Assembly: GCA_024403735.1 (NCBI GenBank)
Contig: JAKSRG010000011.1
Coordinates: forward strand, 1-64,000
DNA: 64,000 nt
Reading direction: 5' to 3'
From: Clostridia bacterium
Lineage (GTDB): Bacteria > Bacillota > Clostridia > Saccharofermentanales > Saccharofermentanaceae
Shown here piece by piece: positions 45,151 to 54,590 of the stretch. The first letter of the stretch is position 1; each line of letters starts with the position of its first letter. Under the pieces are notes generated by a model. It had not been told where the DNA came from and did not search any database. It worked only from the letters and a program-made list of their open reading frames with translations. The position numbers and the translations under genes are program-made.

Positions 45151-46026
45151 TTACTTATTGAGGATACCCTTAACAACTTCTACTGTACCATTCAAAGCAT
45201 CAGCAGGTATATCTTCAATGTCACCGCCATCTACAAGTTTAGTAATCTCTGGGTCAAGAGGCATCTTATCGAGAACCTTACAACCCATCTCGCCTGCTGC
45301 CTTCTCAACATTATTGTTGTCACCGAAGAGCTTAACAATCTCTCCACACTTACCACACTTAACATAGCTCATATTCTCAACGAAACCAAGCACCTTAACC
45401 TGCATCATCAAAGCCATATTACGAGCCTTATTAACGATCATAGAAACAAGATCCTGTGGTGTTGATACAAGAACAATACCATCAACAGGAATTGACTGGA
45501 AAACTGTAAGTGGAACATCACCTGTGCCAGGAGGCATATCGATAAGAAGAACATCCAAGCCTTCCCACTTAACGTCTGTCCAGAACTGCTTTACGAGTCC
45601 GCCGATAACTGGACCTCTCCAAAGAACTGGAGCGTCTGGGTTCTCAAGAAGAAGATTGATACTTACTACCTGAATACCTGTCTTTGTTACTGCAGGAAGA
45701 AGAACCTTATCTTCATCAGCAGTCAAAAAGTCTGTAAGACCAAAAGCCTTAGGAATTGATGGACCTGTAATATCTGCGTCAAGGATACCAACGCGGTAAC
45801 CCTGCTTTGATAACTGTGCTGCAAGAATAGAAGTAACGAGTGACTTACCTACGCCACCTTTACCACTACAAACACCAATAACTTTCTTTACTGATGCCTT
45901 AGGATTTAACTGTTCGAGCATGCTCTTCTTTTCTGTACTCTGTGTATTTGAAGAAGATGGACACTCGCCGCCCTCAGTATGAGATGCACATGAACTCTTT
46001 GATGGGCATGAATCACATGATGCCAT
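45151..46026 (-). CDS. Mrp/NBP35-family iron-sulfur carrier ATPase
   Basis: 291 residues. Deviant Walker A GVCSGKGGVGKS, LDADITGPSIP, LIDMPPGTGDVPLTV and the paired YVKCGKCGE cysteines near the C-terminus that carry a bridging [4Fe-4S] cluster in the dimer. A Cys-rich N-terminal leader (CDSCPSKSSCASHTEGGEC) adds a ferredoxin-like cysteine set, as in NBP35/ApbC-type proteins. It assembles or transfers iron-sulfur clusters in the cytoplasm. Ribosome site GGAGG seven bases before the ATG. Confidence 0.94.
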   Translation of the reverse strand: MASCDSCPSKSSCASHTEGGECPSSSNTQSTEKKSMLEQLNPKASVKKVIGVCSGKGGVGKSLVTSILAAQLSKQGYRVGILDADITGPSIPKAFGLTDFLTADEDKVLLPAVTKTGIQVVSINLLLENPDAPVLWRGPVIGGLVKQFWTDVKWEGLDVLLIDMPPGTGDVPLTVFQSIPVDGIVLVSTPQDLVSMIVNKARNMALMMQVKVLGFVENMSYVKCGKCGEIVKLFGDNNNVEKAAGEMGCKVLDKMPLDPEITKLVDGGDIEDIPADALNGTVEVVKGILNK

Positions 46027-46106
46027 AATTAGACCTCCATAGTTATTAAATCAATTGATTATATCGCAGATAGAATGTATTTTCAAAGCAAAGCGGGTGT
46101 TTTCGA

Positions 46107-46547
46107 TTAAGTCTCCTTCTTCCTATCCTTGGAAGCATAGTAGAAAGGAATAAAAATCGCTACACGAGCAGATAAAATTACTGATGCGAATAAAAATGCA
46201 TCGATATAAAAAGGAACCGCTGTTAATACAGGATCTGTCTGTTCAGAATAGATTGAATATATTCCGTAGAACTCGAGAGAGTTGACAAAGAAACTACTCT
46301 TAATACAAGAAAAGAAACAAATCAGAAGAATAACAATTGGATACTCAATCATCCAAATGAGCGGATGTTCTTTTCTAAGAACGTAACAATAAATCAGGTG
46401 CGCTGTTAAAAGGAAGAATGACATCAATAGAATAAGAAGTGATCTACTGAGCATCTCATCGAACAATGGCGCAAAAATGAATAATGCGAAAAAACTATAT
46501 ATCGCAATCATTACGACGAAAAAACTAACTGATACTTTATGTCTCAT
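46107..46547 (-). CDS. Four-helix membrane protein of unknown function
   Basis: 146 residues with about four hydrophobic segments (residues 8-28, 34-55, 65-85, 110-135) and a basic C-terminus (KDRKKET). No motif recognised. It sits between a phosphoesterase gene (19 bases upstream) and mrp (80 bases downstream). Ribosome site AAGGG. Its stop codon lies inside a copy of the recurrent motif: the sense strand reads TTAATCGAAAACACC. Confidence 0.7.
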   Translation of the reverse strand: MRHKVSVSFFVVMIAIYSFFALFIFAPLFDEMLSRSLLILLMSFFLLTAHLIYCYVLRKEHPLIWMIEYPIVILLICFFSCIKSSFFVNSLEFYGIYSIYSEQTDPVLTAVPFYIDAFLFASVILSARVAIFIPFYYASKDRKKET

Positions 46548-46566
46548 TAATTACCCTTCCCTTGTA

Positions 46567-47079
46567 TCAGAATTGCTTAAGAGTGAGCACACCATCTTCA
46601 ATAATGATATAAGACGGCATAGTGTTCTCCTTAGGGATAGATGGAGAACCTGGATTCATATATCTAAAACCATCCATCATCTCATCTTTGGCTACGTGAG
46701 TATGGCCGCATAAAAGAACTGAATTAGATGGAAGCATTGGTGGATTAGCTGGATTAACATGATGACCATGAGTTGCAAAAACAGTAACATCTCCTGAAAC
46801 AATATAGGCATAATCAGCCATGATCGGAAATTTCAAAACCATCTGATCAACTTCTGTATCACAGTTACCACGAACAGCGAGTATCTTGTCACTCATTGCA
46901 TTAAGTAAATCAATTACCTTCTTAGGAGCATATGAAGCTGGAAGGTCATTTCTAGGTCCATGATAAAGAATATCGCCAAGGAGTACTAAGCGGTCAGCCT
47001 TCTCCTCGTTAAACTTATCTATCACCTTCTGACACCATGTAGCGTCACCATGAATATCTGATGCAACCAAAAATTTCAT
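46567..47079 (-). CDS. YfcE/MJ0936-type metallophosphoesterase
   Basis: 170 residues. The calcineurin-like metal motifs are present: ASDIHGD, LLGDILYHGPRND, VRGNCD, ATHGHHV and LLCGHTHVAKDE. Family members hydrolyse phosphodiesters in vitro; the natural substrate is unknown. Ribosome site AGGAG. Second gene of the minus-strand run, 14 bases after the methyltransferase. Confidence 0.92.
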   Translation of the reverse strand: MKFLVASDIHGDATWCQKVIDKFNEEKADRLVLLGDILYHGPRNDLPASYAPKKVIDLLNAMSDKILAVRGNCDTEVDQMVLKFPIMADYAYIVSGDVTVFATHGHHVNPANPPMLPSNSVLLCGHTHVAKDEMMDGFRYMNPGSPSIPKENTMPSYIIIEDGVLTLKQF

Positions 47080-47093
47080 ATGTATCTCCTAAA

Positions 47094-47708
47094 TCACTTA
47101 ATAGATCTCATTACTCTATAACCAGCAGCGATATCAACTGTAGTACAATTACCGAACAATTCCATAAGCTTCTTCTCAGTTGAAGGCGCTCCCTGCTTAC
47201 GCTGAAGAACTACATAAATATATGAACCTTCATGCATGTGTTCGTAGGCCTGCTCATAGAATGCGAATACAGTCTGCTTGCCTGCTCTTACAGGTGGATT
47301 TGTTGCGACTACATCGAAAACATCCTCTTCACTCAAAGCTGACAAACAATCTGAAGCAAGAACCTGCTTTAATGGAGTTCCATTATTCTTGGCATTCTCC
47401 TTGGTTAATCCAACTGCTCTTGTATTTTTATCAAGACAAGTTACAGCAGCAGCCTTAAAAACAGACTTCATTACGATACCTACAACACCATAACCACATC
47501 CCAAATCAAGGAATGATGAAACCTTAACATTGTTAGCCTTTAAGTCTTCAATCATTGCTGCGAGCATAAGATCAGAACCAAAATCAACGTCACTTCTGCT
47601 GAACACATCAGTATCTGTAGTGAATTCAAAATTCACACCATTCTGACGATATGAGATTACTTTCTTATTTGATTCAGTTGTCGGATTGCTATCGTAGTAA
47701 AAAGCCAT
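47094..47708 (-). CDS. RsmC-like SAM-dependent methyltransferase
   Basis: 204 residues, the single methyltransferase domain common in Firmicutes. SAM-binding LDLGCGYGVVGI, the acidic LDKN after strand 2, and the catalytic TNPPVRAGK (NPP motif for an exocyclic amine of a base, as in RsmC). Likely modifies a guanine N2 in 16S rRNA; exact site uncertain. First gene of the run ending with ispF; the ribosome site (GGGATG) is weak. Confidence 0.9.
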   Translation of the reverse strand: MAFYYDSNPTTESNKKVISYRQNGVNFEFTTDTDVFSRSDVDFGSDLMLAAMIEDLKANNVKVSSFLDLGCGYGVVGIVMKSVFKAAAVTCLDKNTRAVGLTKENAKNNGTPLKQVLASDCLSALSEEDVFDVVATNPPVRAGKQTVFAFYEQAYEHMHEGSYIYVVLQRKQGAPSTEKKLMELFGNCTTVDIAAGYRVMRSIK

Positions 47709-47846
47709 AACTTATCATCCCGTTCACTTATTAATATTTCATCAAAAGTATAATTGTAAGAAGCCAAACATTCAATGCACAAGACAACAAAGATATTCTA
47801 ATTTAATGACGAATTACTAGTAAAAACGAAACAATGCAAAAATAAA

Positions 47847-47887
47847 GCCGCCACAGCAAATGCTATGACGGCGTTTTCGATATAGTC
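47847..47887 (-). terminator. Terminator of the PfoR/EIIC gene, with recurrent motif
   Basis: Eleven-pair stem GCCGTCATAGC/GCTGTGGCGGC around ATTT at 47847-47872, followed by TTTATTTTT on the minus strand. Between it and the stop codon lies GACTATATCGAAAAC, a copy of the recurrent motif. Confidence 0.93.
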
Positions 47888-47900
47888 ACATAAAAAAAGA

Positions 47901-49019
47901 TTATACGTGAAGCTTAAGATCTCCTGCCTTAATCCAGCCAATCTTTCTGAGAAGCTCAGAGATACCAAGGCTGATTGCCGCAGGCAAAATGAAATACATT
48001 ACGAGGATCTCAAGAAGAACAATCCATGTTGATGTTGTCTGATTCATTGTAGCGAATGTCTGAAGAGGACCAACCAAACCAGCTGTACCCATACCTGAAC
48101 CAATTGGTGTGCTCTCCATATGAAGAACCATTGTTGATACAGGTCCTAAGATTGCAGATGAAACAATAGCTGGAATCCATGTTCGAGGATTTCTGATGAT
48201 GTTAGGAATCTGGAGCATTGAAGTTCCAAGACCCTGTGCAAGAAGTCCGTTAACCTTATTCTCTCTATAAGAAATAACAGCAAAACCAATCATCTGGCAG
48301 CAGCATCCAACTGTAGCAGCACCAGCAGCGATACCTGAAAGCTGCAACATTACGCCGATAGCAGCTGATGAGATAGGAAGTGTTAAGAAAATACCCATAA
48401 GTACACTTACGATGATACCCATAAGGAGTGGAGCCTGGTTAGTACCTGCATTAACGAGTGAACCGAGCCATACCATAAACTTTGATACATATGGTCCAAC
48501 TACGATACCTACTGCAGCACCAGGAATGATTGTACAAAATGGTGTAACAAGAATATCAACTCGTGTCTTACCACAAACAAGTGCACCGATTGCGATACCT
48601 ACAATTGCTGCGATAAATGCACCAAGAGGCTCACCTGGAAGTGGAAGTGAAGCATTCTTCTCTACGAGCAAAGAGCCTGCAGCATCGAACACCTTCGCAT
48701 AAGCACCAATCATACCGCATACAGCAGATGAAATAACAACAAGTGGCTTCTGATTAAACTTAACAGCCACACCGATACCAATACCTGCACCCATAAGTGC
48801 CTGAGCCATCTTACCAATCAATGTTACATACATTCCAAGTGCGCCTGGAATATAAGAACCAATCTGAGCAATGATTGTACCGATGATCAATGTGCAAAAT
48901 AAACCTGTTGCCATACCTGACAAACCATCAATAAAGATCTTATTCATCAGTGATTTGAACTGACCCATAAAGCTTGTATCCTTACGATTAGCTGGCTTAA
49001 CCTTTTTGTTATTACCCAT
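47901..49019 (-). CDS. PTS EIIC_2 / PfoR-like membrane protein
   Basis: 372 residues with about nine hydrophobic helices and Gly/Ala-rich packing (MGAGIGIGVAVKFNQKP, GPLQTFATMNQ). This is the EIIC_2 family that includes PfoR of Clostridium perfringens, named as a regulator of perfringolysin O, and orphan sugar-permease-like proteins without attached IIA/IIB domains. No IIA or IIB gene is near. Substrate and role unknown. ATG 49019 is fixed by GGAGG seven bases upstream. Transcribed from its own promoter with a 16-bp palindrome over the start site. Confidence 0.85.
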   Translation of the reverse strand: MGNNKKVKPANRKDTSFMGQFKSLMNKIFIDGLSGMATGLFCTLIIGTIIAQIGSYIPGALGMYVTLIGKMAQALMGAGIGIGVAVKFNQKPLVVISSAVCGMIGAYAKVFDAAGSLLVEKNASLPLPGEPLGAFIAAIVGIAIGALVCGKTRVDILVTPFCTIIPGAAVGIVVGPYVSKFMVWLGSLVNAGTNQAPLLMGIIVSVLMGIFLTLPISSAAIGVMLQLSGIAAGAATVGCCCQMIGFAVISYRENKVNGLLAQGLGTSMLQIPNIIRNPRTWIPAIVSSAILGPVSTMVLHMESTPIGSGMGTAGLVGPLQTFATMNQTTSTWIVLLEILVMYFILPAAISLGISELLRKIGWIKAGDLKLHV

Positions 49020-49043
49020 TTGATTACCTCCAACAGATAGTGT

Positions 49044-49071
49044 CTTGACACGTGTCAAGCTAATTATACAA
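49044..49071 (-). promoter_or_regulatory. Promoter -10 and operator-like palindrome of the PfoR/EIIC gene
   Basis: Minus strand TATAAT (49066-49071), with TTTACC about 16 bases upstream. The perfect 16-base palindrome CTTGACACGTGTCAAG at 49044-49059 begins four bases after the -10, over the transcription start, where a repressor would block initiation. Confidence 0.75.
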
Positions 49072-49124
49072 CACCTATCAAATTGGTAAATAGTTTAGAG
49101 ATAAAATCAAAAAAATATGTGAGA

Positions 49125-49697
49125 TTAACCTTTTGAATTGATATCAACAACATATGCATTTGTGCAATTTACTACCGCTGTCTCACCTAATTCAATAGCA
49201 TGAACCAGAAACTCCCTATTAGGCTGAATACCATCAGGAGCTGTGAGCTTATTCTGACGAGTTGCCATATCATAATTCTTAAGGATTACAGTACCATTTG
49301 TTACTCTATCCTTCATTGGAGTTTGGAGATGTGCAGTAACCATATTCATTACTGCCCTAGGTGAACTTCCGTGATCACCATATAAGAGGAACATCAGTTG
49401 CCTCATTCCTTCTTCAGGAAGAACATCAATTAGGTTCGTTAGTGACTTCTTGAGTGTATCAATATCTTTCTCTCCACTAGCGCCACCCATATCACCATGA
49501 ACTACTTGAAATAGATATGGAATTGGGCTTTGGCCAAGTACACGGAACCATTCCAGTGCTTGCTTGATTGTTGGTTCACTCGTACCCTTCTCCCAATTCT
49601 GAACTGTCTTTCTAGCGATTTGTAATTCCAAAGCCATATACTCTTGAGACTTACCGCCAATCGCTCTTGATATTCTTAGTGCATCATTGATATTCAT
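49125..49697 (-). CDS. XRE-family transcriptional regulator
   Basis: 190 residues. N-terminal helix-turn-helix (ALRISRAIGGKSQEYMALEL, then TVQNWEKGTSEPTI) and a C-terminal region of about 110 residues I do not recognise, which could sense a ligand or dimerise. ATG 49697 has AAGGAGG six bases upstream; an ATG two codons earlier overlaps that site and is rejected. It lies just upstream of the PfoR/EIIC gene, with the palindromic operator between, so it is the natural candidate repressor. Divergent from tspO. Confidence 0.85.
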   Translation of the reverse strand: MNINDALRISRAIGGKSQEYMALELQIARKTVQNWEKGTSEPTIKQALEWFRVLGQSPIPYLFQVVHGDMGGASGEKDIDTLKKSLTNLIDVLPEEGMRQLMFLLYGDHGSSPRAVMNMVTAHLQTPMKDRVTNGTVILKNYDMATRQNKLTAPDGIQPNREFLVHAIELGETAVVNCTNAYVVDINSKG

Positions 49698-49880
49698 ATC
49701 CATCCTCCTTTTCCCGCATTATAGAGCATCCATCACCTCTAAAATATCAATATATTAGGTAAATTCAAGGCGTAAATAAATACTCAAAAATATGCAATAA
49801 ATGACCCTTCACGTATTCAGACAAAATCACCAATACATCATAGAATAATGCCATACAAACAAAGGAGGTCAGAAACTAAG

Positions 49881-50345
49881 ATGCACAAAAGAACTCTTCT
49901 AATTGTTTCCATATTGATACCGCTCTTAGTTGGTTTGCTAGCTTGTCTATTCTCAATGAACGGGATGTTGAACTTCGATACGGTGAACAAACCATCATTT
50001 GCTCCACCAGCATTTTTATTCCCAATTGTATGGACAATCTTATATGCGCTTATGGGCTACTCGTCATATGTCATCATGCAAAGCGAAACTATCGAATGTA
50101 AATATACAGCCCTTGGATTATATTCACTCCAGTTGTTTGTTAATTTCTTGTGGACGATTATGTTCTTTGCATTTAAGGCTTACCTAATAGCCTTTATTAC
50201 TCTGATTGTGTTATGGAGTTTGATTATCTTCATGCTAATACATTTCAAAAGAATCTCACGCGCTTCATTCTGGCTTAATATTCCATATCTACTATGGATA
50301 ACATTTGCTGGATATTTAAATCTAGAAATCGTATTTCTCAATTAG
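49881..50345 (+). CDS. TspO/MBR family membrane protein
   Basis: 154 residues, normal length, five hydrophobic helices. Family motifs: KPSFAPPAFLFPIVWTILYA (loop 1 and start of helix 2), GYSSY, and LQLFVNFLWTIMFF. TspO proteins bind porphyrins and other small hydrophobics in the membrane. The frame is open 11 codons upstream to ATG 49848, but AAAGGAGG at 49861-49868 serves ATG 49881. Divergently transcribed from the XRE gene, which might therefore also affect it. Confidence 0.92.
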   Translation: MHKRTLLIVSILIPLLVGLLACLFSMNGMLNFDTVNKPSFAPPAFLFPIVWTILYALMGYSSYVIMQSETIECKYTALGLYSLQLFVNFLWTIMFFAFKAYLIAFITLIVLWSLIIFMLIHFKRISRASFWLNIPYLLWITFAGYLNLEIVFLN

Positions 50346-50662
50346 TACCAATATCTTATCTAATACATATGGAGAACTAATCATAAATTCAAACCTTTCA
50401 TTACATAACACACACGCGTATGATTAATAGTCTCAGATGATTATACGTATATCTATCTCCTCCATATGCAATCAAATAGTTAAGCTATTAGACTAAAGCT
50501 CAAAGATTATCTATTACTCCTTTACACTTTTTCTTTATATTGGGAATGGATGTCCAAGTTGTTCTAACGAGGGCATCCATTCTCATTTGTAGAATTTTGG
50601 ATAACAAAAAGCCAGTTAGTTCATAACTAACTGGCTCTATCAATAACAATCAACTAAATCAA
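50346..50662. other. 317-base gap with a strong hairpin
   Basis: No gene is supported. The region is AT-rich. A 12-pair hairpin GAATGGATGTCC/GGGCATCCATTC (50544-50582) has inner GTT/AAC pairing in its loop; its plus-strand tail TCTCATTTG is only weakly T-rich. It may end the tspO transcript or a small RNA. The terminator of the cupin gene follows. Confidence 0.5.
50610..50636 (-). terminator. Cupin gene terminator
   Basis: Perfect 12-bp stem AGCCAGTTAGTT/AACTAACTGGCT with a 3-base loop, then TTTTTG on the minus strand. Confidence 0.93.
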
Positions 50663-50992
50663 TTACTGCTGAACTACTGTAGCAAAAAATCTAAGATCTG
50701 AACTACCTGTATTAATCAAGCTATGATCGTGACCCTTTGGACAATAGTGTGACTGACCTGCTCTGATTGGTAGCTTCTCACCATCAAATAGTACTGTACC
50801 ACTACCCTCGATGAAATAAATAATCTCACTATCATTGAAATGAGTATGCAAACCAATTGATGCACCTGGTTCCAAGCGGCCTAACATAATCTTGTTAATA
50901 CCATCATTCTCAGTCTTAACATGGAATGTCTGCTCGCCACCCTTAAAGTTGAGATTATGTGTCTCACTCATATTATCAAAATTAATGATCAT
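50663..50992 (-). CDS. Small cupin-domain protein
   Basis: 109 residues, single cupin barrel. Metal-binding motif 1 GLHTHFNDSEIIYFIEGSG (two His and Glu) and motif 2 CPKGHDHSLINTG (His). Such stand-alone cupins bind metals and act as sugar isomerases, dioxygenases or sensors; substrate unknown. Ribosome site GGGAGGA before ATG 50992. Monocistronic. Confidence 0.9.
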   Translation of the reverse strand: MIINFDNMSETHNLNFKGGEQTFHVKTENDGINKIMLGRLEPGASIGLHTHFNDSEIIYFIEGSGTVLFDGEKLPIRAGQSHYCPKGHDHSLINTGSSDLRFFATVVQQ

Positions 50993-51069
50993 TTACTTAT
51001 TCCTCCCCTAAATACCTAATCACAAATAAATAATATTAAACACCTATACTCTTTGTCAATAAACCCTTA

Positions 51070-53514
51070 TTATTTAATGCTTAGACCTGTAGTTGCAAAA
51101 CCAAGCTGTCTTGTATCTGTACTACCCTCGATGTAATCAGCAGGAACCCAAGTATCAAACTCAATAGTAATAGTATTATCAGCATTAGGTGTAAGATACT
51201 CAGAACTAAAAGTACATTCATAAGGAATATCCTTGATTGGACCAGAATATACAACCTCATCATCTACATATACAGTAAAATGATTGTTCTCCTTAACCTG
51301 CTTAGGAATAACAGACTGGTTTAATGGAGAAAAGTTAATGTGTACAAGCGTATTATCAGGAATATCCGTAACATAGAAAGAGATGCTTGTTGTAGGACTT
51401 GAACTCCATACATAATCGCCTTCCTGATTATTAAAACCATCAAGTCTTAATTCATACAAAGTGTAGTTACTTGAATATCTGTTCGGATCAAATGAATATA
51501 CACATAATGTTCTATCCGATTGAGCAATATCAAATAGAGGGAACAAATAATTATGAATATACTGAGGATCAGATGAATTATGCGCTGGATAAGACGCATA
51601 CAATTCACCATTTGTATAAAGATCTGTATCCCAGCAAACATAATAAACATTGTTGTATTTCTCATTAAGCTCTGGTTCAAGGATAGGCACATCATATACA
51701 TCTGCGTCAGTTGAGTATTTTGTAGGCAACAACAATTTCATTCTTGTAGTAGTTGAGAATACAACTGCATCACCTTCATTGAAACAAGCAGTATAATCCT
51801 CAAACTGCTCTAGTGTCATAAATGTATCATCTCTCATTGAAGATACATAAATCATAAATGGAAGGATTGCTAATATAGATGTAACACCAGCAAAATATCC
51901 AAGATGTCTGCGTTTCATTAACTTATTGAAAATAACAGCAAATACTAAAGGCACACAGAATATATGTGAAGAGAAATATCTTGAGTAATAGTAATAGTGT
52001 CCAATAAGAGGATGAATGAAAGTAGATAAGAACAAAACAAAATATATGAAGGATATCATTGCTACTTCGTATTTTGAATCCTGCATTATTTTCTTTATGA
52101 AGACACTACCCAAAATTACTACAAGTGGCAACATAACGTAGCCTGTAGATAAAAGCACTCCATAAATTGCTAGATAATTTAAAGAGCCCTGAACACCATT
52201 ATCTTCAATCATAGAAACGAACTTATAGAAGAAAGCTGCTACAATTCCCAGCATAACTACCAACATAAAAATTGAATAAATAATGCTGTTAATAAACTTA
52301 TTAGCTAGTTTTCGAACCGGTGGAATAAGGAACATCAATGAAAGTAGGCACAATCCAATTGCAACGTAAACAACTAATTTCACATATACGTGATGATCAA
52401 TTGACTTACCTAACATCTGATTAAGTGGAACTGTGAGATTACCATGAACATATAAAGGATATAGCTTTGCTTCTAATCTAAATATGAGCACATAAACAAT
52501 GGAAATCACTACATTACAAATAATAGCAAATACATCCTTAGTTCTAATGTAATTAAGGATTAGCATTACTCCAATAATAGGCAAAACATAAAATGCTCTT
52601 AAATGTAAAGCACTGTATCCCATTGTTGCAATCGTAGTAACTAAGACGCCTAACTTATTGTGCTTAGAAGCCAATATCAATCCACATACAATGGCAATAA
52701 GTAAAGGAAGCTGAACTGCTTCAGTAAGAGCAGACTTGTTTGTCCAGATAGTAGTTGGAGAACAAATACCAACCAATAGTACAATAGAGCCAAAGAATTT
52801 ATTCAAATCAAATAAATCAACAATCTCTAAAAGGAACACAAAGCTAATGAATACAAGCGCATAGTTAATATTCATCATTCCATCTATGCCAAACAATTCG
52901 ACATCAAATGCTAATAACGATGGATATGCTGTTGTGCCATGGAAAGTAGCAGTAAGGTTTCTAATACCTGTTCCATCATTATATTCAATGAAACCTAACT
53001 GTGATGGAAAGAAACAATCAGCATAAGTATTAAATTCACTAATGTCATCAAAAAAAGCAGTTGACTTCAAAAACTCGTCCTCTGCCTCTAAGGACACAGT
53101 ATTACGCTGCTCACCCTCACTCATAGCTAAAGCCTTAACTTGGTACACACCCTCATCTTGGCCCATACCAAACAAACCATTAGTATAGAAAACCGAACCC
53201 ATTACTATTATGAGAACAAAAATGTATGGTATTGGTAGTAGTTGTGGACGTTTAAACTCTTTAATACTCTTGATAATGCGTTTACGCAATACTAAACATA
53301 GAACAACATTAATCCCCAAGGAAATCAACATAAATACTATGGAAGAGTAAAAATCATAATTCGCCCCAAACAATGCCATAAGCATATATTCAGTTATATG
53401 AACCATTAATGAACTTGCTACAGAAAATAGAATTTTGTTACAGAATGAAAAAAACAACAAAAAACCTAATACTATATTAATCAATAGCAAAACAGCTAAT
53501 ACTACGCTTGTCAT
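51070..53514 (-). CDS. GT-C-type membrane glycosyltransferase-like protein
   Basis: 814 residues. About a dozen membrane helices fill residues 1-590. The first outer loop contains FGMGQDEGVYQ, an acidic pair where GT-C enzymes that use polyprenyl-phosphate sugars keep their catalytic Asp/Glu. The last 200 residues lie outside and end in a beta-sandwich-like module (VHINFSPLNQSV, FTVYVDDEVVYSG, TITIEFDTWVPADY). The preceding GT2 gene would make the lipid-linked sugar donor, and this protein would transfer the sugar to a surface polymer. Acceptor unknown. ATG 53514 with TAGGAG upstream. Confidence 0.78.
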   Translation of the reverse strand: MTSVVLAVLLLINIVLGFLLFFSFCNKILFSVASSLMVHITEYMLMALFGANYDFYSSIVFMLISLGINVVLCLVLRKRIIKSIKEFKRPQLLPIPYIFVLIIVMGSVFYTNGLFGMGQDEGVYQVKALAMSEGEQRNTVSLEAEDEFLKSTAFFDDISEFNTYADCFFPSQLGFIEYNDGTGIRNLTATFHGTTAYPSLLAFDVELFGIDGMMNINYALVFISFVFLLEIVDLFDLNKFFGSIVLLVGICSPTTIWTNKSALTEAVQLPLLIAIVCGLILASKHNKLGVLVTTIATMGYSALHLRAFYVLPIIGVMLILNYIRTKDVFAIICNVVISIVYVLIFRLEAKLYPLYVHGNLTVPLNQMLGKSIDHHVYVKLVVYVAIGLCLLSLMFLIPPVRKLANKFINSIIYSIFMLVVMLGIVAAFFYKFVSMIEDNGVQGSLNYLAIYGVLLSTGYVMLPLVVILGSVFIKKIMQDSKYEVAMISFIYFVLFLSTFIHPLIGHYYYYSRYFSSHIFCVPLVFAVIFNKLMKRRHLGYFAGVTSILAILPFMIYVSSMRDDTFMTLEQFEDYTACFNEGDAVVFSTTTRMKLLLPTKYSTDADVYDVPILEPELNEKYNNVYYVCWDTDLYTNGELYASYPAHNSSDPQYIHNYLFPLFDIAQSDRTLCVYSFDPNRYSSNYTLYELRLDGFNNQEGDYVWSSSPTTSISFYVTDIPDNTLVHINFSPLNQSVIPKQVKENNHFTVYVDDEVVYSGPIKDIPYECTFSSEYLTPNADNTITIEFDTWVPADYIEGSTDTRQLGFATTGLSIK

Positions 53515-53549
53515 CAACAAAACTCCTATTATCTAGCAGAACACAAATA

Positions 53550-54518
53550 TTAAAGCTTGAAAGTATCTTCGTCCTTACTCTGTTCGCATTCCATCTTACG
53601 AACTCTATACTGAATATCTTCCAAAATCTTTCTATTCGCAGAAACAGCATCTGCCAAAAGTCCAATAAGGAAACTGATGACACCTATCAACATCAAAATT
53701 GTCATAAGTATCAAAAGCTGAACGTGTCCGAAATCACGTCCAAATGATGAATCAATCAAATAATAAATACCTAGACCAAAACCAACAAGGAAGAAAATAA
53801 CACCTGTTGTACAGAAGAACTTAAGAGGCTTGTACATGATGAATGAACGAGAAATTACAGAAGAAGATCTCTTCATATATCTCCACATGCTTGAGAAAAG
53901 ACGTGATGGTCTTGTCTCACCATTTGTTCTGATAGGCACTGATGTCATAGCCATCTTTTCTCTACCAGCCTGGATAATTGTCTCGAGTGTATATGTGTAG
54001 TCGTTAACTACATTAAGTCTAAGAGCAGCTTCTCTAGAATATGCTCTAAATCCTGAAGGAGCATCTGGAATATCAGAATCGCTGGCAACACGAACTACCC
54101 AGCTACCAAGATGCTGGAACTTCTTTTTCTTCCAAGAAAAATGCTCAGTCTCATCGATAGGTCTCTCACCAATAACAATATCAGCCTTACCATCGATAAT
54201 TGGTCTAACAATCTTCTCAATATCTGCACCACAATACTGGTTGTCTGCATCAGTATTGACAATAATATCTGCACCAAGGTGAAGACATGCATCAAGACCA
54301 GCCATAAAGCCTTTTGCAAGACCCTTATTTCTCTTAAAGTTAACTACATAATTGAAGCCAAGCTCTCTTGCCTTCTCTACAGTCTTATCTTTACTACCAT
54401 CATTGATAATCAAATACTCAATCTCGTCGATACCATCAATGTGACGTGGCAAATCATTCCATGTGATTTCAAGTGTTTCTTCTTCGTTATAACAAGGAAT
54501 CTGAATAATAAGTTTCAT
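53550..54518 (-). CDS. GT2 polyprenyl-phosphate glycosyltransferase (GtrB/DPM1-like)
   Basis: 322 residues. GT-A fold with IIQIPCYNEEETLEIT, the nucleotide-binding INDGSKDKT, and the metal motif VNTDADNQY (DxD); then GFRAYSREAALRL. Two C-terminal membrane helices and a short coiled tail. Transfers a sugar from a nucleotide donor to polyprenyl phosphate on the inner face of the membrane. ATG 54518 is fixed by TAGGAG seven bases upstream; eight more codons are open before it. It is 35 bases upstream of the GT-C gene, one operon. Confidence 0.9.
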   Translation of the reverse strand: MKLIIQIPCYNEEETLEITWNDLPRHIDGIDEIEYLIINDGSKDKTVEKARELGFNYVVNFKRNKGLAKGFMAGLDACLHLGADIIVNTDADNQYCGADIEKIVRPIIDGKADIVIGERPIDETEHFSWKKKKFQHLGSWVVRVASDSDIPDAPSGFRAYSREAALRLNVVNDYTYTLETIIQAGREKMAMTSVPIRTNGETRPSRLFSSMWRYMKRSSSVISRSFIMYKPLKFFCTTGVIFFLVGFGLGIYYLIDSSFGRDFGHVQLLILMTILMLIGVISFLIGLLADAVSANRKILEDIQYRVRKMECEQSKDEDTFKL

Positions 54519-54590
54519 ACATGTACTCCTATAGTTCTTCACTTTTTTGCATACTATTGTATTCTATCAAAAACTATAAACTTCTAAAAA

